Assembly (NCBI GenBank): GCA_012735455.1
Contig: JAAYHG010000136.1
Span: forward strand, 1 to 11,658
Reading direction: 5' to 3'
Source of the DNA: Bacillota bacterium
GTDB taxonomy: Bacteria > Bacillota > DTU030 > DUMP01
Length of the DNA: 11,658 nucleotides
Position numbers and translations under genes: made by a program
The notes under the pieces: model-generated
Databases searched by the model: none
What the model was told of the DNA's origin: nothing
The model's input: only the letters and a program-made list of their open reading frames with translations
In this document: positions 6,929 through 11,658 of the stretch, in pieces
Layout: the number at the start of each line of letters is the position of its first letter
How positions within the stretch are numbered: the first letter of the stretch is position 1

Positions 6929-7876
6929 TTACTCCTCTTTCGGTTTCAAAGAGAGTCCCAAAGCAGCGAGCTTGCTCTGTACCTCTTCCAAAGACTTGCG
7001 TCCCAGGTTACGTACCTTCATCATGTCCTCTTCGGTCTTCTGCGTCAGCTGACCCACAGTGTTAATACCAGCACGCTTCAGACAGTTATAAGAGCGTACA
7101 GACAGGTCAAGCTCCTCAATGCTCATGTCGAGGGCACTTGTTTTGTCTTCCTCTTCTCGCTCCACCATGATCTCCATGTTGTTGGCGACCTCGGTGAGGC
7201 TAGTAAAGAGAGCCAGGTGCTCAGTTAAGATGTGCGCTGCCAAGCTCACCGCCTCGACGGGGGCAATGGTACCGTTAGTCCAAACTTCCAAAGAAAGCTT
7301 GTCGTAGTCAGTCCTCTGCCCCACCCGGGTGTTCTCTACCTGATAGTTGACCCTGGTTATCGGTGTAAAAATGGAGTCCACCGGGATAAGGCCAATTGGG
7401 TCATCAGGCTTTTTGTTGCGGTCGGCAGACACATAACCCCGGCCCTTGGAAACGGTAATCTCCATGATCAGCTCAGCACGCTCATCAAGGGTAGCGATGT
7501 GTTGTTCGGGGTTCAGTATTTCGATGTCAGGGTCGGTAACGATGTCGCCAGCCTTAATCTCTCCCGGTGTCCGCGCCTCCAGGCGCATCACCTTGGGGCC
7601 GTCGCTGTGTAGCTTTAGGGCCAGTTCCTTGAGGTTAAGGACTATCTCCGGTACATCCTCCATCACGCCCGGCACCGTGGAAAGCTCGTGTAGGACATCC
7701 TGAATCTTAATCGAGGTGACCGCCGCTCCGGGCAAAGAGGACAACAGGACACGCCGCAGGGAGTTGCCTAGGGTTGTACCGTAGCCGCGTTCCAGGGGCT
7801 CCACCACAAAACGGCCATACCTGTTATCCTCGCTCAGCTCAGCAACCTCGATTTTCGGTTTTTCCATTTCAATCAT
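6929..7876 (-). CDS. rpoA: DNA-directed RNA polymerase subunit alpha
   Basis: The alpha subunit dimer nucleates RNA polymerase assembly and contacts promoter UP elements and activators. The 315-residue protein is complete. The N-terminal dimerisation domain (about 1-230) carries [22 protein letters not shown] in its first 42 residues, plus [10 protein letters not shown] and the [11 protein letters not shown] block. A charged linker (about 236-248) leads to the C-terminal domain (about 252-312). That domain has [11 protein letters not shown], whose Arg261 corresponds to the DNA-contact arginine, and [11 protein letters not shown]. The ATG at 7876 has AAGGAGG about 10 nt upstream. It sits between rpsD (60-nt gap) and rplQ (90-nt gap). 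Very close to the Firmicutes form; nothing unusual in the protein. Confidence 0.98.
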   Translation of the reverse strand: MIEMEKPKIEVAELSEDNRYGRFVVEPLERGYGTTLGNSLRRVLLSSLPGAAVTSIKIQDVLHELSTVPGVMEDVPEIVLNLKELALKLHSDGPKVMRLEARTPGEIKAGDIVTDPDIEILNPEQHIATLDERAELIMEITVSKGRGYVSADRNKKPDDPIGLIPVDSIFTPITRVNYQVENTRVGQRTDYDKLSLEVWTNGTIAPVEAVSLAAHILTEHLALFTSLTEVANNMEIMVEREEEDKTSALDMSIEELDLSVRSYNCLKRAGINTVGQLTQKTEEDMMKVRNLGRKSLEEVQSKLAALGLSLKPKEE

Positions 7877-7936
7877 GAACCTTAACCCTCCTTGTCCGTA
7901 CCATTATCCGCGCGAGGGCATGAAGAAAAAGGTTCA

Positions 7937-8563
7937 TTACTTCGAGTAAAGCTCAACGATTAGATGTTCCTGAACCGGTACGTCTATTTCGCTGCGCTCA
8001 GGCCAACGGATTACTCTAGCTTTGAGCTCTGCCGGGTTAGACTCCAACCAGTCTGGAACCGTACGCGTCGCTGCCAGCTGGGCTATCTCCTGGAACAACG
8101 GTAGATTACGGCTGCCCTCACGAACACTGATCTCGTCGCCGGGACGCACGCGGAAGGAAGGAATGCTCACCTTACGCCCGTTCACGGCAAAGTGCCCGTG
8201 CCGTACAAACTGGCGTGCCTCTGGGCGGGAGCGCCCAAAACCCAAGCGGTAGATCACGTTATCCAGCCTGCTCTCTAGCAAGGTAAGCAGGTTGGTACCG
8301 GTAACACCCTTCATACGGGTAGCAATATCGTAGTAGCGTCTGAACTGCCGCTCCAGCACACCGTAGATCCGGCGGGCCTTTTGCTTTTCGCGCAGCTGGA
8401 TACCATACTCTGAGATCTTCTTGCGACTCTGCCCGTGCTGACCAGGAGCGTAAATACGCCGGTCCACCGCACATTTGCCGGTGTAGCAACGGTCGCCCTT
8501 GAGGAAAAGCTTCATGCCTTCCCGCCGGCAGAGCCTGCAGACAGCTCCTGTGTATCTCGCCAT
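7937..8563 (-). CDS. rpsD: 30S ribosomal protein S4 (uS4), zinc-binding form
   Basis: S4 binds the 16S rRNA 5' domain, starts 30S assembly and helps proofreading. The 208-residue protein is complete. Four cysteines (9, 12, 26, 31) form the zinc site of the C+ type of S4. The S4 RNA-binding fold follows (about 98-165), with [14 protein letters not shown] and [17 protein letters not shown]. It ends in [14 protein letters not shown], typical for the family. The ATG at 8563 has GAGGTG about 8 nt upstream. Its place between rpsK and rpoA is the E. coli-type order; B. subtilis keeps rpsD elsewhere. In E. coli S4 represses this operon, but I see no evidence for or against that here. Confidence 0.97.
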   Translation of the reverse strand: MARYTGAVCRLCRREGMKLFLKGDRCYTGKCAVDRRIYAPGQHGQSRKKISEYGIQLREKQKARRIYGVLERQFRRYYDIATRMKGVTGTNLLTLLESRLDNVIYRLGFGRSRPEARQFVRHGHFAVNGRKVSIPSFRVRPGDEISVREGSRNLPLFQEIAQLAATRTVPDWLESNPAELKARVIRWPERSEIDVPVQEHLIVELYSK

Positions 8564-8583
8564 CTACCTTACACCTCGCTCTC

Positions 8584-8976
8584 TTAGACCCTGCGCCGCT
8601 TAGGTGGCCTACAGCCGTTGTGCGGCACCGGCGTCACGTCTTTAATAAGATTAACCTCCAGGCCCGCTGCCTGTAGGGAGCGGATTGCCGCCTCGCGACC
8701 AGCTCCAGGACCCTTAACGTTTACCTCAATCTCCCGCATGCCATGCTCCATAGCTAGCTTAGCTGCCCTCTCTGCCGCCATCTGAGCTGCAAAGGGGGTG
8801 CTTTTGCGCGAACCCTTAAAGCCTTGCGTCCCCGAGCTGGCCCAAGAGATCACGTTGCCGGCCATATCGGTAATAGTGACCAGGGTATTGTTGAACGTGG
8901 AACGAATGTGGGCCACGCCCCGGTCAACGTTCTTACGCTCGCGCCGTTTTACGCGTGTCTGCGTCTTCTTGGCCAT
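8584..8976 (-). CDS. rpsK: 30S ribosomal protein S11 (uS11)
   Basis: S11 is on the 30S platform and contacts the mRNA path near the Shine-Dalgarno helix. The 130-residue protein is full length. It shows [19 protein letters not shown], the [14 protein letters not shown] block, [16 protein letters not shown] and the basic tail [11 protein letters not shown]. The ATG at 8976 has AAGGAGG about 7 nt upstream, a good site. It follows rpsM by 24 nt and precedes rpsD by 20 nt. Nothing unusual. Confidence 0.98.
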   Translation of the reverse strand: MAKKTQTRVKRRERKNVDRGVAHIRSTFNNTLVTITDMAGNVISWASSGTQGFKGSRKSTPFAAQMAAERAAKLAMEHGMREIEVNVKGPGAGREAAIRSLQAAGLEVNLIKDVTPVPHNGCRPPKRRRV

Positions 8977-9000
8977 TCTTTTCCCTCCTTATTAAGAGAG

Positions 9001-9372
9001 TTACTTCTTGCGCCGTACGCCAACGGTCTTTCGCGGTCCCTTTCTGCAGCGAGCGTTGGTTCGCGTCCGCTGCCCCCGCACGGGAAGGCCACGCCGGTGA
9101 CGCAGGCCCCGGTAGGTACCGATTTCGATCAACCGTTTAATATCGAGGGCCACGTCACGGCGCAAATCACCTTCTACCTTATGGTTCTTATCGATCTCCT
9201 CGCGCAGACGTGTGGCCTCTTCCTCGGTCAAGTCTCTAACCCTGGTATTAGGATCGATCTTGGTGTTGGCCAGAATCTTTTGCGCCGAGCTTAGCCCGAT
9301 ACCGTAAATGTACGTCAGGGCAACCTCCACTCGTTTATCACGAGGTAGGTCAACACCGGCTATCCGTGCCAT
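9001..9372 (-). CDS. rpsM: 30S ribosomal protein S13 (uS13)
   Basis: S13 is in the 30S head, contacts the P-site tRNA and forms intersubunit bridges with the 50S. The 123-residue protein has [22 protein letters not shown], the helix-hairpin-helix [11 protein letters not shown], and the strongly basic C-terminal [18 protein letters not shown] followed by [10 protein letters not shown]. The ATG at 9372 fits the family. The ribosome-binding site GGAGGTG is rather far (about 11-13 nt). It opens the alpha-operon group, 37 nt after rpmJ. No pseudoknot like the E. coli alpha-operon leader could be recognised in that short gap. Confidence 0.98.
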   Translation of the reverse strand: MARIAGVDLPRDKRVEVALTYIYGIGLSSAQKILANTKIDPNTRVRDLTEEEATRLREEIDKNHKVEGDLRRDVALDIKRLIEIGTYRGLRHRRGLPVRGQRTRTNARCRKGPRKTVGVRRKK

Positions 9373-9409
9373 CTCTTATATTACACCTCCATGAACAGCG
9401 CTAGACACT

Positions 9410-9523
9410 TTAGCCCTGGCGCTGCTTGTGCTTGGGGTTTTCACAAATCACCATCACGCGGCCCTTGCGTTTGATCACCTTACACTTTTCGCAAATGGGC
9501 TTCACCGACGGCCTTACTCTCAT
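9410..9523 (-). CDS. rpmJ: 50S ribosomal protein L36 (bL36), zinc-binding form
   Basis: L36 is the smallest 50S protein and binds 23S rRNA. The 37-codon gene is easily missed because of its size. The protein opens [20 protein letters not shown] and has the zinc ligands Cys11, Cys14, Cys27 and His32, with [13 protein letters not shown] at the end. Length and ligands match the C+ form exactly. The ATG at 9523 has GAGGAGGG about 10 nt upstream. It lies in its usual place between infA (97-nt gap with predicted hairpins) and rpsM. Confidence 0.97.
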   Translation of the reverse strand: MRVRPSVKPICEKCKVIKRKGRVMVICENPKHKQRQG

Positions 9524-9550
9524 AGCGTTTCAACCCTCCTCTAGCGGGAT

Positions 9551-9609
9551 AGGCTGCTCAGGCCTCGGTAGCTCCTGGAAGCATTACCCCTTGGCTTCTC
9601 GGGCTACCG
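9551..9609 (-). promoter_or_regulatory. Two adjoining stem-loops in the infA-rpmJ gap
   Basis: In minus-strand RNA, CGGTAGC (9609-9603) pairs with GCTACCG (9572-9566), a perfect 7-bp stem. It encloses an inner stem GAAGC/GCTTC (9598-9594 with 9582-9578). Directly after it AGGC/GCCT (9565-9562 with 9554-9551) forms a small hairpin with a 7-nt loop. No T-run follows, so this is not a terminator. The rpmJ ribosome-binding site comes about 10 nt later. Role unknown; a translation-control or mRNA-stability element is possible. Confidence 0.5.
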
Positions 9610-9620
9610 TGTGCCTTACC

Positions 9621-9845
9621 TTATTTGTATCGGTAGGTTATCCGCCCTCGGCCCAAGTCGTACAGGGAAAGCTGGATACGCACACGGTCTCCTGGAAGGA
9701 TGCGAATAAAGTTCATGCGGATCTTACCAGAAACGTGGGCCAAAACACGGTGACCGTTATCCAACTCTACCCGAAACATGGCGTTTGGAAGCGGCTCTAC
9801 TACCGTACCATCGACCTCAATAGAGTCATCTCTTTCTTTCAGCAT
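9621..9845 (-). CDS. infA: Translation initiation factor IF-1
   Basis: IF-1 binds the 30S A site during initiation and works with IF-2 and IF-3. The OB-fold protein has all family blocks: [45 protein letters not shown] and the end RGRITYRYK. Two ATG codons stand in tandem at 9848 and 9845. The upstream GGAGG is 3 nt from the first and 6 nt from the second, so I favour 9845 (74 residues); the usual IF-1 length is about 72. The first would give 75. Either start overlaps the stop of the KOW gene, so translation is coupled. It is followed by 97 nt with predicted RNA structure before rpmJ. Confidence 0.96.
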   Translation of the reverse strand: MLKERDDSIEVDGTVVEPLPNAMFRVELDNGHRVLAHVSGKIRMNFIRILPGDRVRIQLSLYDLGRGRITYRYK

Positions 9846-10123
9846 CATCGCCCTCCTTCCAGGATCGCAGCTAGATTCTTCCTAACCATTGCATCTGTCA
9901 CCGGCTCACCCTTGGCGAGCGCCGCGGCAACATCCTCTCCAACCTTTTCAATGATCTCCAGGTGTGACAGGTTCTTGATCTTGGGCCTTGTTACAGGGCG
10001 GCGGGCCCCATCGGTTACGCGTACTCGTCTGGCGTCATGATATCCCAGCACCAAGTAACAAACACCCTCATCGCGTCCGGCGCGGGAACGCACCAGTTGC
10101 CCTGGTTTAACCGTCCCTAACAT
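9845..10123 (-). CDS. KOW-domain RNA-binding protein (L14e/YbzG-like)
   Basis: A 92-residue protein with an N-terminal KOW-type segment (about 6-47): [21 protein letters not shown], then [26 protein letters not shown]. This resembles eukaryotic/archaeal ribosomal protein L14e and the small Firmicutes proteins always found between map and infA (ybzG in B. subtilis). The C-terminal half (about 55-92) is predicted helical and of no recognised family. The location and basic KOW fold imply RNA or ribosome binding, but I know of no established function. The ATG at 10123 has GGAGG 7 nt upstream, right against the map stop. The stop overlaps infA. Family is well supported; role is inference. Confidence 0.9.
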   Translation of the reverse strand: MLGTVKPGQLVRSRAGRDEGVCYLVLGYHDARRVRVTDGARRPVTRPKIKNLSHLEIIEKVGEDVAAALAKGEPVTDAMVRKNLAAILEGGR

Positions 10124-10135
10124 GTCGGCACCTCC

Positions 10136-10882
10136 TCAGACACGGGTCAGAATCTCCGGACCATCCTCGGTGATGGCCACCGTGTGCTCGAAGTGCGCTG
10201 ACAGACTTCCGTCGGCCGTAACCACTGTCCAACCGTTCTCCAGAACCCGGACCTCGTAGGTCCCTACGTTCACCATCGGCTCAATGGCTAAACACATCCC
10301 TGCCATGAGGCGCGGTCCCCGCCCCGGTGGACCATAGTTTGGAACCGATGGGTCTTCGTGCATCTTTGTGCCGATACCATGGCCCACGTAATTGCGGACC
10401 ACATTAAAGCCCGCCTTTTCTACGTGCGTCTGTACAGCATGCCCAATATCCGAGAGCCTGTTTCCCGGCCGGGCCTGTTCTATACCTTTGTGTAGGGACT
10501 CTTCCGTTACCTTAAGGAGTTCCAACGCTTCAGGCGATACCTCACCAACCGGTACTGTGAAGGCCGAGTCACCCACATAACCGTCCACAATAGCCCCGAT
10601 ATCAATACTAATAATATCTCCAGATCTTACCTGCCTCAGACCAGGAATACCGTGTACCACCTCATCATTGATGGAGGCACAGATACTCCCTGGAAATCCC
10701 TGATAACCCTTGAAAGCTGGTATACCGCCATGCTTGGTAATAAAGTCCTCTGCCAGGGCATCCAATTCCGCCGTAGTAACCCCTGGCCGGATTGCCCGTT
10801 TTAGCTCCGCGACAGCCAAGGCCGTAAGACGCCCTGCCGCCCGCATGCTATCAATTTCACGGGGCGATCTCAATACAATCAT
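10136..10882 (-). CDS. map: Methionine aminopeptidase, type I
   Basis: This enzyme removes the initiator methionine from new proteins with a small second residue. The 248-residue protein has the pita-bread fold with all metal ligands: Asp94 (SIDIGA), Asp105 (YVGDSA), His168 (NYVGHGIG), Glu201 (AIEP) and Glu232 (HFEHT). The conserved His77 (VVHG) of the active site is also present. There is no N-terminal zinc finger, as in most bacterial type Ia forms. The ATG at 10882 has AGAGGG about 6 nt upstream and overlaps the adk stop by 4 nt (ATGA). The next gene starts 12 nt after its stop. Confidence 0.97.
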   Translation of the reverse strand: MIVLRSPREIDSMRAAGRLTALAVAELKRAIRPGVTTAELDALAEDFITKHGGIPAFKGYQGFPGSICASINDEVVHGIPGLRQVRSGDIISIDIGAIVDGYVGDSAFTVPVGEVSPEALELLKVTEESLHKGIEQARPGNRLSDIGHAVQTHVEKAGFNVVRNYVGHGIGTKMHEDPSVPNYGPPGRGPRLMAGMCLAIEPMVNVGTYEVRVLENGWTVVTADGSLSAHFEHTVAITEDGPEILTRV

Positions 10883-11532
10883 ACCGAACCCTCTTTGAGA
10901 ACCATCTTAACCCGGCTCAGCACCTCTTTCGGTGATCCTGTCCCCTCAACCCTTCTCAAAATACCCAACCGTTCATAAAAACCCAGGACCGGCTCCGTTT
11001 GGGCCTGATACACCTCAAGACGTCGCTTTATTACTTCCGCTGAGTCGTCTGCACGCTGGATGAGCTCTGCATGGCAGACATCACAGCGTCCAGCCACCTT
11101 TGGTGGCCGCCCTGTCAGGTGATACGTAGCTCCACACTGAGAGCACACCCGGCGCTGAGTCAACCGCTCCATTAGATCTTCGGGATCCACAGCCAGATAA
11201 ACCGCTGCCGTAAGGGGCCGTCTGAGCTCTTTAAGAAGGTTCTCCAGACCCTGAGCTTGCGCTTCAGTACGCGGGAATCCGTCCAGGATAAACCCTCGCT
11301 CTGCATCCGACTGCTCAAGCCGTTCTTTAACAATCCCGATAACTACCTCGTCGGGAACTAGTTCGCCTCTGGTTACGTACTCGCGCATTGCGTTACCGAG
11401 GGGTGTTCCCGTGGCCATGGCCTCGCGTAAGAGATCACCGGTAGCAATCCGCGGAACCCCGAGCTCAAGAGCCAAGAGTTCCCCCTGCGTCCCCTTACCT
11501 GCGCCTGGAGCGCCCAGCAGTACAAGCCGCAT
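10879..11532 (-). CDS. adk: Adenylate kinase, zinc-LID form
   Basis: Adk interconverts ATP plus AMP with two ADP and sets the adenylate pool. The 217-residue protein has the P-loop GAPGAGKGT (7-15), the AMP-binding region with TGDLLREAM, the DGFPRT motif, and a long LID. The LID carries four cysteines (130, 133, 150, 153) that form a structural zinc site, common in Gram-positive enzymes. I chose the ATG at 11532 because GGGGAGG lies 7 nt upstream and the family starts here; the open frame runs 6 codons further. It sits 40 nt after secY and overlaps map by 4 nt, the usual secY-adk-map order. Confidence 0.97.
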   Translation of the reverse strand: MRLVLLGAPGAGKGTQGELLALELGVPRIATGDLLREAMATGTPLGNAMREYVTRGELVPDEVVIGIVKERLEQSDAERGFILDGFPRTEAQAQGLENLLKELRRPLTAAVYLAVDPEDLMERLTQRRVCSQCGATYHLTGRPPKVAGRCDVCHAELIQRADDSAEVIKRRLEVYQAQTEPVLGFYERLGILRRVEGTGSPKEVLSRVKMVLKEGSV

Positions 11533-11572
11533 GGTCCTACCTCCCCCCACTGCCCGCGTCGTGGCGGTCTTA

Positions 11573-11658
11573 CTATTTTTTCAGGAAACCTTCATAGTGT
11601 CGCATGAGCATGTGCGCCTCGATCTGCTTCATAGTCTCAAGCGCCACACCCACCACAA
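11573..11658 (-). CDS. secY: Preprotein translocase subunit SecY, C-terminal end only
   Basis: Only the last 27 codons and the TAG stop (11575-11573) are in the window; the rest lies beyond 11658. The visible end reads VVGVALETMKQIEAHMLMRH, followed by YEGFLKK. This is the conserved last membrane helix and cytosolic tail of SecY, the channel of the Sec secretion pathway. The place directly before adk confirms the call. Confidence 0.95.
   Translation of the reverse strand, partial: VVGVALETMKQIEAHMLMRHYEGFLKK

Noticed and set aside
7903..7908. GATAAT before rpoA as a possible internal promoter
   Set aside because: No -35 at 16-18 nt and no extended -10; the gap is only 60 nt and rpoA is well served by the upstream operon.
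9381..9392. Three-codon reading frame (MEV) just before rpsM
   Set aside because: It contains the rpsM Shine-Dalgarno and has no binding site of its own; too short to treat as a regulatory leader peptide.
9426..10040. A 204-codon open frame on the plus strand
   Set aside because: It runs antisense across rpmJ, infA and the KOW gene, all of which are certain. No family resemblance.
1..11658. Mobile elements, CRISPR arrays, tRNA/rRNA genes or a new defence or biosynthetic system
   Set aside because: Every gene belongs to the conserved ribosomal neighbourhood in one orientation. No direct-repeat arrays, transposase or phage genes, or structural RNA genes were seen.

Overview
The window is one continuous stretch of the bacterial ribosomal-protein supercluster (distal spc operon, alpha operon and what follows). 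All 19 protein genes are on the minus strand, so transcription runs from position 11658 toward 1. The two end genes, secY and a small membrane transporter, are cut by the window edges. The order secY-adk-map-KOW-infA-rpmJ-rpsM-rpsK-(rpsD)-rpoA-rplQ-ecfA1-ecfA2-ecfT-truA-rplM-rpsI-cwlD is typical of Firmicutes. A KOW gene between map and infA, rpsD inside the alpha operon, a sporulation-type cwlD amidase, several GTG starts and a fairly GC-rich composition point to an endospore-forming Clostridia-type organism (Moorella- or Desulfotomaculum-like). I cannot name the species.

Layout in transcription order: 11658-9845 holds the secY end, adk, map and a KOW RNA-binding protein, tightly coupled. 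9848-6500 holds infA, rpmJ, rpsM, rpsK, rpsD, rpoA and rplQ: initiation factor 1, five ribosomal proteins and the RNA polymerase alpha subunit. A terminator-like hairpin follows rplQ. 6436-3962 encodes the shared energizing module of group II ECF vitamin transporters (EcfA1, EcfA2, EcfT) with overlapping genes; no substrate-binding EcfS is present. truA (tRNA pseudouridine synthase) follows. Inside its 3' end lies a near-perfect sigma-A promoter that should drive rplM-rpsI through a foldable leader of about 74 nt. A strong intrinsic terminator closes rpsI. Then come cwlD, birA with its own consensus promoter, and the start of a DMT/SMR-type transporter overlapping birA.

The protein content is housekeeping: translation, transcription, protein secretion, nucleotide balance, N-terminal methionine removal, vitamin uptake, tRNA modification, spore cortex processing and biotin control. 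I found no mobile element, CRISPR array, tRNA, rRNA or new multi-gene system. The points of interest are regulatory: a promoter embedded in the truA tail, a leader that can hide the rplM ribosome-binding site, a possible pairing switch between infA and rpmJ, a nearly leaderless birA transcript, and a hairpin between the ribosomal and ECF genes. No stretch longer than 300 bases lacks a gene; the longest gap is the 152 nt between rpsI and cwlD.
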